From NCBI GenBank assembly GCA_022316685.1, contig JAKJHU010000066.1:620001-684000 (forward strand): a stretch of DNA of 64,000 bases, in the 5' to 3' direction. Below are positions 50,282 to 64,000 of the stretch, in pieces. This DNA is from Progne subis subis. Lineage: Eukaryota > Chordata > Aves > Passeriformes > Hirundinidae. How positions within the stretch are numbered: the stretch's first letter is position 1; every line of letters begins with the position of its first letter. Position numbers and translations under genes: made by a program. Below the pieces are notes generated by a model. The model worked only from the letters and a program-made list of their open reading frames with translations, searched no databases and was not told where the DNA came from.

Positions 50282-52839
50282 GAAAACCACAAAATCCTTC
50301 ACATTCATTTTCCACTGAATAATTTTCCAGGGAGAATGTTTAAAGCAGAAACCTATGGCAAGTATTCCTGCAGTCCTATGAAAATAGTTTCTGTAAGAGG
50401 AGGTAACCACAGTACTGCAAAAAGAAGTCAAAGCAGGGTTTTAAACATCAACCTGTATTTTCATTAAAAATTATAGGTTTTACACTCTCCACTTCTGGGC
50501 CTTGACCCACAGTCAGGCACAGAAATCTCTACTAATCAACCTGGCTTTAAAAATGCACCCTATGTAGAGTTTTTGGGGCAATATAGACAAAATGTGTAGT
50601 GAGAGATCTTTTCTTTCAGTGTCAATATGAATAGGATGACAATGCTCCATCATCACCTGCTATAATACCATGCAAGTGCAGGTGCAATTTAGCCCAGCAC
50701 TGACTCTGGAGTCACTCACAGACTCCTGACCAGGGTCACACACCTGACTGTACAACCTAGAACAGAGGCTGGAGCTGAGACATGAGCGTGCTTGGGAAAT
50801 GGAGCCTGTTTTTCTGCCACTGCATCATGGAGTGTCTTCTGGAACACTCTGACACGTAACACCCATCAGCCTCCTACTGTCCCCTTCACCACAGCCTGTA
50901 CAACCTTCCTCCTGAGGAACAGTTTTAATAATGTTTTCCATGTAAAAGAAAGGACTTGGGGACGCCCACGTTCTTGATTCAACGCTGTGTTATTTCACTT
51001 CAAAGCTTTGCAGGTTGTTATGAAAGGCCTTTTCTGTTTAAATAAGTGTAACCATTTAATCAGAATGACTCCACGTCATGCCTGAGAGAGATCCTACTGT
51101 ATCATAATGAATTCTCACGCTGTGGTATATATGGATTTAACATTTATTATATGCCTTGCTGCAAAGCCCCTTCCACCTGAATTAAACACCAGCAATTTAA
51201 TTGACTTTGGTACACCACAGTGTAAATTACCAGGAGCTGAGAGAAGCAGAACTAAATCTAAAAGACTCATTCAGTGACTATGTGAACATCAAGTAACCAG
51301 CTATGAAACTTCTGGGCAAAGCATGAAAGGAAGGAGATGCTTATCCAGAGCCAACAAAATGGGAAGAAAATTGCTAGGGCTCTAAATAGCCACCTTCCTG
51401 CTGTTTGGAGGGAAAAGCCTCCCTCCTGCTCTCAGGGAAGCAGTGACATTATACAGGATTACTGGCAGATATGTGTTGCTGCCCCATCAGTTGCCTGCTC
51501 CACATCAAGCTGTACAACACATGCACCTACACCCCCAAGCCCAGCTGAAAGAGAGCCCTAAATGGGGGCTTACAGAGGCAGCTGCTGCAGGGCTGAAGGA
51601 AGGAACTCAAGCTGATGCTGCCAAAACCTATTGCTATTAAAAAGAACCCCAAAAAAACAACCAATCAAGGCACATACTGTCACCCTAAGGATTTGGTACC
51701 AGCCCTTTCTGGGGAGTGGACATTACACCAAATAACTCCCAGAAAGTACTTGTTTACTGTAATCACCAGCATAGGAAAATGAGCAGATTTATGAGATCTT
51801 CAAATCTTGCTGTAACTTTAAAGATTAATATACTAGAACAAATTTTATTCTGAAATTTAGCTAAACCTCGTTTTCTTTATTGACAACAGCAGCTTTGCAA
51901 CAATAGATACCTTAACAGAAAAAAATCCATTTTCATCTGAACTGTTCACATTTCTGTAAAAGCAAACAATGTTATAATGCTGCCTGTTCAATGAAAATGA
52001 GAAAATTTTTCTCTATTACCTCTTTCTTCTCAAGGCTACAGGGAAAAAAGATAATCACTCTCCATCAGGAGTAGCATGTCACTTTGATTGAAAAAAATAA
52101 CCCCAAACCATCAGTGTTGCCTTGCTAATAAGTCCTTACTGGGATGTTTTGACTAAGGTAACAATAACGAGGGCAAGCTTTGGAACAAGGATGTTGACAA
52201 TTGTCTACAACTGTTGGAGGTGACAGAATTTTTGAAGTGGTTTTGAAAGTCATCACGAGAAAGCTTTTTGTAGTCTCCAAGGTGAAGAACACTCTCTCCA
52301 TTCCTCTGTTGCTGTGGGAAGGCTGGGCTGCTGCACAGGGACTCTAAAATCCCTGATCCTGGCCACAGCTGAAGCACAAGGAAGCAACAGGACTGCTGCT
52401 CAGGAAAGGGTGCTGTGCTTGAGAAGACCTGGGGACATTTCCAAAAGTTCTGCCATAGCCAGAAAAGAACAAGAAGAAAAACTAAAAGCGCTGAGGGCAG
52501 CTAGGACTAGCCAATGAGCACACTCACACTTTCAGGATCACACAGAATCCACACAATTACAGGTGTCTACAAGCCATACTGGAGCAGTCAATCTGTGGTC
52601 TGTTAATCTACTACCAGTAAATTTGCCCATGCCCTGATCTCTACACTGACATTCATCTTTTCTAGTCTGCTTATAAACTCTCTGCCACTGGAAAAGGGGA
52701 CATCCTCCTTTGTATTTAAAACTGAGCAGCGTAACCCAACTGATGGAATAATCTTTTTTTCCACAAAGGAAAATATGTTAGATTGATGCCGGATTAATAA
52801 TGCTATCTTTCTACTCCTGAATAACTCAGAATACTCTTA

Positions 52840-53018
52840 TTATCCATTGGCAAGGCCCTGGAACAGGCTGACAGAGAAGCTGTGGATGTCTCATCCCTGG
52901 ATCCAGGTTGGATGGGGTTTTGAGCAAGTGTAAGGCATCCCTGCCCAGGGCAGGGAGTTGGAACTGGATGATCTTTAAAGTCCCTTCCAACCAAAATCAT
53001 TCTTTGGTTCTATGATAT
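52840..53018 (+). mobile_element. CR1 LINE 3' fragment
   Basis: Plus-orientation CR1 tail with GCCCTGGAACAGGCTGACAG, GGCATCCCTGCCCAGGGCAG, GATGATCTTTAAAGTCCCTT and the terminal ATTCTTTGGTTCTATGAT. It is 5'-truncated and non-coding. Confidence 0.92.
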
Positions 53019-54633
53019 AAATTCCATGGTGAATGCTGAGAGATTTCCTTCTGTCTTTTGCATAAAACTTACACAAAACCCCCCAAGTAGGGGAGTAAGC
53101 CTCACCTAAGGAATGTGGCATGGCAGACCTGTGTTTTGCTTTAATTAGCATCCTGATGTGATAGCGGCTTGGCGTGCAGATCGCTGTTGTGTAACACACC
53201 GAGCCCTTGCTAGACTCCGTAAGGAACCTGGCAAACACAACGCTTCCTTCCATTGTCTGTTGTTTTTCTTGGAGCCCGGATATTTTCATTGAAATGTCAC
53301 TTACATACACAGCTCATGCTCGGCTGCTCTCGAAGTGCACTCAGGCATCGGGCTTTTCAAAAAAACAAAGTGAATTCAGCACTTCATCACAGCTCAGCAC
53401 TCTGCTTTGCTTATTAGCAAAACATGCAGCTGAAAGGCAAAATCACAAGCAGAGTGGTTCCGGTAATAACAAAAACTTGTGTGGATTTTACCACCAGTGA
53501 GTACCTGCCTGTTTGAGCTGCCTCCCAAGGCATTGCAAGGTTATAAGGTGCTTGTGTCTGGCAGGCTAGAGCTGATAAACAGCAGGAATGAGCCACTGGG
53601 ATTCTGAGCCTGCAAAGCTGTGGGCAGAGCTTTCCTCAGTGCGTGACTTGCACCCGGCAGGAAGGAGCCGCCGTCATCTCAACTTTTCTGTGACAGAAAT
53701 CATCTGAATAATTCATCAAGAGTTAAGAGACCAAGCTGGAAAAACTTCAGCGTTGGGGGTTTCAGCTCAGCTTGGGCTGGGCTTTTTTTGCAGAGGTAAG
53801 GAGAAGTACTTCATGGTTGGGTCAAACAGGATGTTCACCCTAAAAATTTGTTCTCAGCAGAGATTGCCTAAGCCTCAAAAGACATCACACAGGGAAAATA
53901 CTCTGGTTTCTTTGGAGAACCAGAAACAGCAGCTAAGATCTAGGTAAAGCAGTCCTGCAAAGGGGATCAGATCACAGGTGCCCCAAAGAGGTGGAACACT
54001 ATACCAGACAGGCACTAGGGTTTTCACTTTCTTTAACTAGATCCTAGTATTGATAGGAATTCCTCTGGATTTGTCAATATTCTTGACTCTGCAAAAAATT
54101 GCAATGAAACTCAGAGGCGGGTCTTCAGCTTTGACCATTACTTACCTGGCTACACAATACCCTGGGCTGCTCCATATATTTTGGAGGTGCCTTTTAGACC
54201 CATTTTTAGCCTGTTTTCCAAAGGCAGTGAGGCAGTGACTCTCCATCCCTACTTGCCAGCCCTTAGTAATTTCTGACCTATCAGGTGAACATCAATCAAC
54301 TTTGACTGAAGAGAAGAGATAGTAAAAATATTAAGTTCCGACATTTTTTAAGCAAATATGGATGCATAAAGGAGAAAAAGGAAATTACTCCCTTAATCGA
54401 TTTTTCACATGGTCCCATATTCTTCTGGAGAAGCAACAGCACCAGATCCTGTGGCTTTGACTAGCACAAAAATCTCAGGGAAACCAAGCTCTGCTGCTTC
54501 ACACTTCAATGCATGCGAACAATAGAGATGAAATGAGTCAAGTCTTGGAAATCTGCACTCATCTACCCAGGCAGCACAGTCAGAAACAGTGTTTGCAAAT
54601 GGACCCACAAAACTCAGGCAGAAAAGATGTTTA

Positions 54634-54840
54634 GAATGGATTATTAGGAAAAATTTCTTCACTGAAAGGGTTGTCAAGCACAGGGCCAGCCTGCACAGGG
54701 ATGTGGTGGAGTCACCACCTCTGGAGGTACTTTGAAGATACGTAGATGTGGCATCTGGGGACATGGTGGGATTGGCAGTGACATGCAAATGGTTGGGCTC
54801 AATGATCTTTGAGGCCTTTTCCAATGTAAATGATTCAAAG
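54634..54840 (+). mobile_element. CR1 LINE 3' fragment
   Basis: The sequence runs from TATTAGGAAAAATTTCTTCA and AAGGGTTGTCAAGCACAGGG to CTCAATGATCTTTGAGGCCT and TTCCAATGTAAATGATTC. This is the C-terminal reverse-transcriptase/3' UTR pattern of a bird CR1 subfamily. The minus-orientation fragment at 27718-27824 looks like the same subfamily. Confidence 0.9.
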
Positions 54841-57800
54841 ATTTCATGTTCTTCTGTAAGTCCATTTTTATGCATGGTTTTCCAGCATGCAGAAAATGAA
54901 ACATCAATACCCAAAGAGGATGATTATACTGATGAAACTTTAGTATCTGACATTACCAACCACAACAGATTATCGAGATCTTTCCCTATACTGATGGGTG
55001 AAATAAGGCAGATCACTTGTAAGATACAGTAGGGTAATTCTTACCAAATGGCACCAATAGCAACCAAAAATCCTATAACTGCTCATTAACAGAGCTCAGT
55101 ATTACATCAAAATAGGTCAATACAACTGTTTCTGAAAGCAATTTATTTCCACCTATCTTCTACAATACCCTCTGGAGAAGTCTCAAAGCAGCATCCAGAA
55201 GGAACAAAACTTTCCAAGTTTCAATTAAGTTTTTTTCTTTGTTACCCGTGTAGGTCTTAACAGTGCCTATAGGAAATCCAAGCTTGGGAAGGGGCGGAGT
55301 TTTTCTTGGTTGAAAAGCACATCATCCACATGGAAATACAACAAATGTTTTACATTATTTTTCTATACTTCCTGCAAAATTTTGGCAGAGTCATCACAGC
55401 AGAGGCAGGGCTTATCTACATTTGTAGCTGCACCAGTATCCACCTCACACCAAAGCTGAGCTGTACGGCTGGGAGTGAAAGACAGCAAGGAGTTGTCCAC
55501 AATTGTCCTTGCCAAACTTACTGGGTTGGAGTATCTTGCATTTTGGGAAAATGAATATAGAAAAAATAGCCCAGCCCAGCCCTTTCTAAGGAGCAGTATA
55601 ACCCCTTAAGACAGCAGATGAAATTCTGAGTTGTCGAATCCAGGAATCTCCAACCTGGACTTCTGGTTGACCTTGTACTAAGAGGATGGTATCAGTTTGA
55701 ACAGCTCTGTGATGGTTTGTACACAAGATACGTGAGAACAAGGTGGTGAAACCAAAGCCAGAGATCTTATTTCCCCATGAACATGCTGGGAAACACACAG
55801 GGCAGATTTACCAACAGCTGCATAACCCTGGGAAGTGCTCCCACGGGGGACTGGCAGAACAAATTAAGCGTCAAGCAGACATGGACAGCTGCCTTTTAAC
55901 ATCCCTTCTTTCCAACTCCAGCACAGACACTGAGACCTTTACTTGCCCATATCTTTGACAGAATAAATGAGGTGTGATATTTATCCTTCAAGCTGGCCTG
56001 CTAACAAGCTTGGCTTTCATGTAGAAGTAGATGTACTCAAGGACAAACTTAAACAGGGAGGTTTGCTCTGCCTTCAAAAACTTTCTCCCACAGTGGTGTT
56101 GCGAGATGCTCAGGGGCTGTAATGTGAATTTTCCACATCATAGCAAGGAGTGCTTGAAAGGTTGGTAATGAAAATTCTGTCCACACCACAAAATAACCCT
56201 TGGGAAGTATTAGCTAGAGTCCACTTAGCAAGCAATGACCCAGGGAGAAGGGCATATGGATTTGAGATTTGTTGTGCTCATGATACTGATCTTCGAGTGG
56301 CTGTGATTTTATTCCTTCTTTTTTTTGCAATCTAAAAGTGGCTTTCTCAAAGCTGCTTGATCAGAACCCCTCCTGCTCCACAGAACTCAAGTTTTAAAGG
56401 CAGGCAAAATTAGGAGAAGTTGTTTAGGAGAGATACACAAAAATGAGAAGCTGAAAAACCCACAAGGAATCTAATAATAATCAGGGCAGAAATGTAAACA
56501 AAAAGATACTTCATGCTGCGTTAATTGTTCACAGCCATTGTATCAACAAGTTGGTGTTACCTTGGAAACAAGAGATTATCCATACATGCCTTCTCCCAAA
56601 CAGGAATCCATTAAAGGAGGCATGCAAAATGGATTTTGAACCTCCTGGACTTTGCAGTGTTACCCAGCTCTTACTGCCAATTGATCCCAAGCCTAAGTAT
56701 TGATGAAAACTCAGAAGCAGTGCAGAGGTTGCACCTTCCTTCATGTGACATCTGAAAGAATGAGGGTGAGTACCTGGCCTTCTTGTCCTCTCCACCTAGA
56801 GACAGCATTTTCCCAAAAAAGTACAGAAAGACTACTCCCTACATTCAATTTAGTGCTCTTGGTCTATCTTGTAACACACGGCACAGCTCTTTACTGGGGC
56901 TGGGGACTGCTTGGAGCTGCCACCCCAAACTCTCCTGATGGGCTCTGGCTGCTGGCTTCACCTGGGCATCTCACCCCACTGGGCATCAGTGAACCTGTGT
57001 CCCCCTGGAACAGCTAAATGCTTGGCCTTCAGCAAATTAATTGTCTGGGTTTACAAGAACAGCTGTAACAGAAAGTATAATTCCCTAGTAAGTGTTGAAT
57101 AGTGAGCAAGTAGAAATTTCTAACAAGATATAATCAGTGTCACCTCTCATTACAAAACTACATTTCAGATAACCCAAATATCTCGATGCAAGAATTTTAT
57201 AAAAGTGATGGTTACAGTACATTAAACAAGCTAGTAATAAGTGGGAATGATACCTATTTATTTTTTAAAGAGATTAAACAAAACTACGGATTTGTAAATC
57301 AACTTATCACAAAATTGGTACTTCCCACAATCCAGCTGGCTTGTTGGAATTTGTACAACACTCATGTTCCTGTGTAGGTCCTTTTGCAGCACTCTGAACT
57401 GAAATGTAGGGCTACAAAAACACACTAAAAATTTACAGGATGCTGTTCTCCTCACAATGCCAGCACAACAACTTCTGATGACATCACCATGCCTGGACCT
57501 TACCAACAGACAAGGGACCAGCATTTTCCCCAAGGCTTTTCCTGAGGTGTTTAACCCCAGAGCTGCCTCTGTCAGATGCTCCAGGCTTCCCTATGGCTCT
57601 TCTCAGCCGTAATTTACTCCCCTGCCCTGTCTGTTCTGCTCTCTTTTTGATGCAATCTCACAAAAGCACTCTGGTTTGATTTGAGTGAGACTAGTCACAA
57701 AAGCATTTAATTCCCAATTTTACAACAGAGCGCATCACAATTACAGCTCTGGTTTTGACCACCCTCCAGGGATTTTGCAGTCTGTAGCACACAAGACAAA

Positions 57801-57897
57801 TACCTCTTCCATATCCCACCTTTTGGGTTAAAGAACAAAACCAGAACAAGAAGAGTTGGCAACTTTGATATAAAAACTTCATTAGGTTCAGTACTTA

Positions 57898-58032
<135 letters not shown>

Positions 58033-58115
58033 AAATGACTGCAAAACACAGACCTGTTTTTTTAGTTACGTAATATTTGTCAGTGTTTTATTCAACATCC
58101 TAAACTTTTTGCAAG

Positions 58116-58397
58116 GACATGTAGTGATAGAACCAGGGATAACGGCTTTTAACTGAAACAGGGTAGATCTGGATTAGATACCATGGAATCCTACTGTTTA
58201 CTAGGAAAAAATTCTTTACTGTGAGGGTGGTGAGGCACTGGCACAAGTTGCCCAAGGAAACTGCAGATGCCCCATCCCTGGAAGTGTTCAAAGCTGGGTT
58301 GGACAGGGATTTGAGCAACCTGGTCTAGTGGAAGGCATCCCTGCCCAAGGCAAGGGGATAGGAACCAGATGATCTTTAGGGCCCTTTCAACCAAAGT
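58116..58397 (+). mobile_element. CR1 LINE 3' fragment next to exon A
   Basis: Plus-orientation CR1 tail: AACTGAAACAGGGTAGATCT, GGAAAAAATTCTTTACTGTG, GATGCCCCATCCCTGGAAGT, CAAGGCAAGGGGATAGGAAC, ending GATGATCTTTAGGGCCCTTT and CAACCAAA. It lies about 140 bp upstream of exon A, antisense to the gene. Confidence 0.92.
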
Positions 58398-60030
58398 AAG
58401 CAGTCCAAAGTGCTCCACAGCCCAGAATACAGTTATTACTCGGAAAAATTTCTTTCAATCACCTCTGAAGCCAAAATGTGTAACAGTTAAGTATCTGAGG
58501 CATTAGAGGCATAGAGTTGCTGTGTCAGATGAATGAAGATGGTTGGCTTGGAGGCTGAATTCTTAGGACAGCTCTGCTGCTGGGTGCAAGGGAGTGACAG
58601 AGGCAGGGTGCAGGCTGGCAGGGAGGAAGTAGGCATCTGACCCTGTGAAGAAGCTGGCACAGGGAATCAGCAGCTACATCACAGCCCCATGCTTCTTCCC
58701 ATCAAATTTGTGCTACTCTAATGTTAAGCCTGGCCTCGATGCCCTGAATTTCCCTGTAACATTATTGGGCACTGCGTGCAACAGCTCCTAGAGTCTTCAT
58801 GGCTTTTCTACATCCTCACCATTCCCACCAAACCTCTTGCCAAAACACCAGCTTAAAGAGAAAAATCATCTCTACAAGGACACATCTAATCAGCTACTTC
58901 AGCAACATCTCTATAGGTTTGTTCCTTACATGTTTACAGATTATTTGCAAAGGATATATCTAACTTGTGCAAATCCTGCAGAGACTACCCCAGTGCAATC
59001 CCAGGGCAGAACATTAATCACACCAATTCCAGACAATATTTTAAGAGCAAGAGAAAGACGGAAAATTTTAAGAGGAGGCCACTCATTAAGCAACAGATGG
59101 GTATGCTCAGAAGAAAAGTAAACATGCATTGTCAGCAAATGCAAAACTCTCTACATGTTTCTAGGTTCAAGTAGCTTAATTAAGATGCTTAATCATGTGT
59201 CAGGACCTTATCCTCTATGGTCACAAGTGTCCTAACACCTGTGTGATGACGTGGAGAGCAGAAAGTCCCTTGTGCCCGGCAGGATCTTTCCTGCAAGCAT
59301 GCAGACTAATTCAATTTCCTCCGAATTCACTGGAAATATTATGACTGACCTGAATTTATGCCCATAATCAGTCATCAAAAGCTGTGTTCATGCAAGGACT
59401 TTTCACACACAGGAAATTTAACGTCAACAATAAGCAAACTCAAATGTAATACACTGTAGGATGTTAGAGAAACAAACATATGACTTGGCTCTTCATTCTG
59501 CCTAAATAGCTGGAAAATCCCATGATACTTTAGCGAAATTTCCAGGTATATTGCATCACAAATTAAATTCTTAGTATTTGCAACAGGAAACCAATACACC
59601 ACCCACTTGGCTTTACACAGCAAATGTTCGGAAGAGTTCATTTTGTTGTGCAGGTCTAGTGCCTGGTCCCCTAAGGGCTAGTTAGGACAGGGGCAGGTTT
59701 GCCTTGTTTAGTTTAGTTGAAGGTATCTTAGAAATGACATTTCAAGCTATTAGTGGTTTTTAATGAAAATTATTATACTTATTTATCCGTTTTCCTTTAG
59801 GCACCACACACATTCGCGTGATCCTCTGTGCTCCTCCTACCATCGTGATGAGGGCAGTTTAACACAATCAATCTGCCCCCACGTTTGGTCTGTGGTGCGG
59901 TTTTCACCACGCACACACTAACGCTTTGCATTTCTATTTTTGGAGGACCTCAGAGGTTCCCCAAAGCAGCCTCACCATCGCTCACATGGTCACACACAGG
60001 CAGCAGGCAGGAGCTCATCAGAGATGCAAC

Positions 60031-60169
60031 GCTGAGCACCGGGGCTGCCGCAGGACCCTCTGCCCTACCCTGATTTGCAAACCAAATGTCACCGCGCTCT
60101 CGGAGGGAGGGCGGATAAACCTGCTCAGCGCTACAGAGAACCGGGAGAAAAGGTTTAGCCCCAGCCCCG
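60031..60169. other. Small CpG-dense patch upstream of exon A
   Basis: About 10 CpGs lie in 140 bases (ACCGCGCTCTCGG, GGGCGG and others). It includes GGGCGG, a possible Sp1-type box. No exon with a convincing splice donor was recognised beside it, so an alternative first exon is not claimed. Confidence 0.4.
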
Positions 60170-62148
60170 TGGGGTCCTCTGCACTGAGCCCATCTCCCCC
60201 TCTGAAGTTAGATGCAGCATGTGAGCGTGTGGGAAGACAGCAGATATGAAGTGTAATCTGGGAGAAGAGAGCTGAAGAAGCTGAATCACCCCCAAAGGAC
60301 ACAAAGGGCAATGCCTCATAGGGATGATGGCGTTTGGAGCACAATGTCCCTTTGGGAGGTGGTGTCTGTACATACCAGCCACCCCAGCTGCTGGTGGCTG
60401 CTGCACTCCAGGGCCATGATGAGACAGGAGGAAGGAGGCATTTTTCGCCCCTGTGTCTCAGCCTCCCCAGGACCAGCAAGTCTCCAATCATGGTGTTTTG
60501 CAGTGTTTAATATCCCTGGTGAAGTGCACATCGCACACTTGCAAATGAAGCAGCTTGTCCTGCACAGCATTTCTCTACTCAGAGGAACTCTCAAATGACT
60601 CTCAAGCTATTAAAAGGAAAACGGAATTCAAAGTTAAAAAAAATCAACAATGTGGAGATTACGTGGGGTGAACCCCCAGTTTTGGATGTTGTGTTGCTGG
60701 AGCTGGACCGGATCAGCAGTGGCGTTCCCAGCAGAGATCACAGCAGCAGCTCCTCTGCCACTCACTCCAGAAATTCACACAGAAATCCATGTGCTCCTTT
60801 CTTCCCTTTAAAGCATGAGCATGCAATCACTTACAGCCCTAATACACAATACTGAATCCTTCAAGGATGAATGATGTTCATTTCAATAACACGCTGGGAT
60901 CTGGGCAAGCAGGTGTGGCACCACCACAATGTTTTGTTGGTACCACAAAGTTCCAGTGGGGGTGGAGCAAATTTGTCCCACTCCTCTGCAAAGCAGATCA
61001 GCAGTGCCAGATATGAGTAACAGGCAGACACACACTTCTGGTTTGTAGGGATGCTTGGGTACATCGAGAGCCAAGGAGAGCACTGTGGAGTGGCAGCTAC
61101 TTGTTGGTCGCAGATCAGGAGGGATTTGGGGAGTTAATTAACTCCACTTTTATCCCCTTCTAGGAGCACCAAGTGAGTCTCAAAGGTTCAGAGGATTCAT
61201 TCTACTGAGCCTCCAAATGCCTGCACGCAGCCCTGCAGAAATACTCACTGGACTGTCTGATCTACTCAAGACCTGACAGGATTTATTATTTTAAAAGGTG
61301 CTGCTCTTCGCTTTACAGAAGAGGAAGTGTTGTGCAGGAAAACTACAAGTTTTTCTTTTTCTGTAATCACAAGAGAGAATGGAGCAGAGAGGGCCAGGAT
61401 TCCTCAGTCCCAGAGTAATGTCTTAATCAACGGGCCGTATTATTTCAACTCCTTCTCCTTCCTATCTCAGTGAGAGAATCTTAACCCCACTTCTCTGCAG
61501 ACCTTTTCTTCCTTCTGTCCTCCCTGTCCAGACTCCTCCCTTCCCAACATGTGGTCCCCACCCCGCAACAGATAAATCTGCCTGATTAACTCTGCACAAA
61601 GCAGCTCATTGATGCTTCTGGGTTTGTGTTGTGCAGTATTAGGGCTGTAGCAGAGGGGACACGGACATGGGCTGGGGTGACAGCAATTCCCATTACTTGT
61701 TTCCAAAGAAAGAAAAAAAGCCCTGGAAGTGAACATCAAAGCGTGACTTCCTTAAGGCAAATTAAACCCCATTAAGCAAATTGATAGGAACTAAGGAAAA
61801 TTGCCCTTGCCACCCTTTCAACCTCCCTTTCAGCACATTTTCTATTTTTCCTGAATGTCCCCCTCCATCCTGGCAAGCCCCATGCGCCGCTTGCATCTCC
61901 CATATCCCAATGTGTCCCCAAAATTCCTCCATCTCTGGGACAAAGGGCAGGTGCCACCTCCAGCCACCACTGCTTTGCTCAATTTCAGGAATATTTTGGG
62001 GCCGTTAGACAGAAAGAAGATGTCTGGACATAAAAATACAAATAAAGAGAGGCTAATTCTTAGACTCAGGACTTTTCACCCTGTGAGTCTCATGTGATGC
62101 TGCAACCCATGGGAGAAATACGTGAAATTCAAGGGATTTAGGTGTACA

Positions 62149-62170
62149 AAAACAAACAAACAAACAAACA
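62149..62170. repeat. (AAAC)n simple repeat
   Basis: There are five or so consecutive CAAA units. It is a short microsatellite in the intron upstream of exon A. Confidence 0.88.
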
Positions 62171-64000
62171 TAAAGAGGGATTAAACCTGGTAAGAAACTA
62201 TGAAAAGCATAAGAAAGAAAGGATGGATTTCCCCTGTTCAGAGCAGCTCTGGGTTGGATGCTGTGCCTCAGGCAGACACAAACCTTGGGGCAGGAGGCAA
62301 CCATGCAAAATTATCAAGCTTCCCTTCCAGACTTTTCATCTGTGATTCTGCCATGCGCTCTTACAAAGGAGTCAATGATACAAATGAATGAAGGCGATGT
62401 TGCACTTGATCAACATTTTAACATATGGCCAGCCAAGATTTAAAGGAGCAAACTGAACTGTGCAACCAAGGACTTCAAGTGAGTTTTCTGGGCATGGCAG
62501 CTGTGCAAACAAGGGCTGACAAAAGAGTGCTTGATCTGCAGCAGAGCCTCAAACACAGACTGGCCCCCTTTGCTTCCTGTGGAGCCATTGCATGAGAGTG
62601 TTGATAGGGGAATTGTAATTTTCCCCCAACTGCTACTGCTGAATCACAGAAACATCCACCTCCAAAGGGGCTGAAACACATCCCGGAAACAAGACCTGAC
62701 GTGACCAAGAGTGACATTTGGCCCTGCTCAGCAGTTCCCATCATGCCAAATGGGCTGTGCTGCAGCGCTGGAGTGGTGATGAGTACATGCCATGGCATTT
62801 AGTGATGCTAAAATCCCCCCTTGCCACTGGCTGGCACAGAGACACCGTGTCCTACTCACTGCCACCAGAAGTGCACAAGCCCCCATAAGTCCAGATTTAG
62901 CTCTAATGGACAGTACTCCCTTCAATGTTTGCCAAAAAGACCGCCTAAAAATCAATATATTCCATGGGCTTTGGCTGGAGGTTGCTTTTAAGAAGCAAGG
63001 GATTAAAATTTGGAAGTTGATGTACAATAAGGGAAATTAAATCCTTTAATGACTGAGCTCTCTGTACATCTCTGCTGGCTCCTAACCATCCCAGAGGCCA
63101 AAGAGCTGGCATTAAACCTGCTGCGTACTGCCGTGAATCATTAACTAGAGGGGCAGCACTCTGCACAGATAAAAGCAGAGAATCCAGATTTTGCTGTTGC
63201 TTTGGCTGCTGATCTGCCATGAGAGCATGGTGAAACACCCCAGCTACAAACCACGATTGAATCACTTCCATTAATATCTATCATATTTAACACCAAAACC
63301 CAGGATCAGGTAGAAGAATACTGCACAAAAACCTTGGGCAAACACAAGAGCTGCTTAAGTAGGGCAGGTCCCCCCCACAACAACTCTTTCCAAGGCAGTG
63401 TTACATTTGCAAGACCTGACATTTAATGCTGCACCTCCACGAGCAGCACGTGTCACGGGTAAAATGCCACAAGAAAGCACGAATAATTTTGCAGAAGCCA
63501 GAACCAACAAAGCGTGAGTCTGTAAGGATCTGTGGCTTTGAATAACCAAATGTCTTTGAGAATCAATGCTCCACTATTCCCACACGTGCCCTGGAGAGGG
63601 TTTTGCCAGCAGTGTGAGGATTGATGAATTCACCGGTTGGCCCAGGGAAGTCACAGTTAAATCTCAGTTTCTGCTGTGAAGGACACTGCAAACTCACCTC
63701 CGCTCAGCTGTCTTGTTTGAAATGCATCAGTAATTTCAACAGATAGTAGGATAGTCCCACACATGTTCACAGGGAGTGGTCAGATCAGATTGCTTTCCAC
63801 TTGAAAGAAAACTACCAAAATATCTTCATGATGGCTCAGAAGATGTGAGGATGCACGGGAACAAGGCAGCCTGATCTCAAGGATGAACTGTGGCAATTCT
63901 GCTAAGAGGGGAACGGGGCAGAGTGAGATGGCAGGAAACTGGTGGCCGTCCTGGAAATGGCTGGCTGGCTGCAGCAGAGCTCTGCCCGCTATTCCTGCTC

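Noticed and set aside
54405..54914. 169-codon minus-strand open frame
   Set aside because: Much of it is the reverse complement of the CR1 tail at 54634-54840, so it is a frame through a repeat on the wrong strand.

Overview
The window is vertebrate nuclear DNA, almost certainly from a bird and possibly a songbird. It is the interior of one large protein-kinase gene on the minus strand. Four short exons can be read; they join in frame and encode the middle of the catalytic domain of calcium/calmodulin-dependent protein kinase type 1D (CAMK1D). The bird assignment rests on the repeats: nearly all recognisable repeats are CR1 LINE tails ending in ATTCTATG-like 3' ends, and no Alu, B1/B2 or L1 was noticed. 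The finer passerine guess comes from the style of several CR1 tails and one LTR-like segment and is weaker.

Layout. Transcription runs from high to low coordinates. From the 5' side: partial intron 57974-64000; exon A 57899-57973 (75 bp); a 40.3-kb intron; exon B 17466-17604 (139 bp); a 3.5-kb intron; exon C 13864-13990 (127 bp); a 6.8-kb intron; exon D 6946-7021 (76 bp); partial intron 1-6945. The four exons total 417 bp (139 codons' worth) and correspond to about residues 76-214 of human CAMK1D: end of the N-lobe and hinge (A), aC-aE region and the HRD catalytic loop (B), the DFG to activation-loop segment with the CaMKK-phosphorylated threonine (C), and the APE motif with aF (D). The glycine-rich loop and catalytic lysine should lie beyond 64000. 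The rest of the C-lobe, the autoinhibitory/calmodulin-binding helix and the 3' UTR should lie before position 1.

The rest, about 99% of the window, is intron. It holds about eleven CR1 fragments in both orientations, one probable solo LTR remnant (about 29.4-29.8 kb), simple repeats, an exact 58-bp tandem duplication at 11716-11831, and three small CpG-dense patches. I see no second gene, RNA gene or CRISPR array, and no new system. The most useful leads are a weak splice donor after the catalytic-loop exon with two consensus decoy donors just downstream, and the perfect 58-bp duplication.
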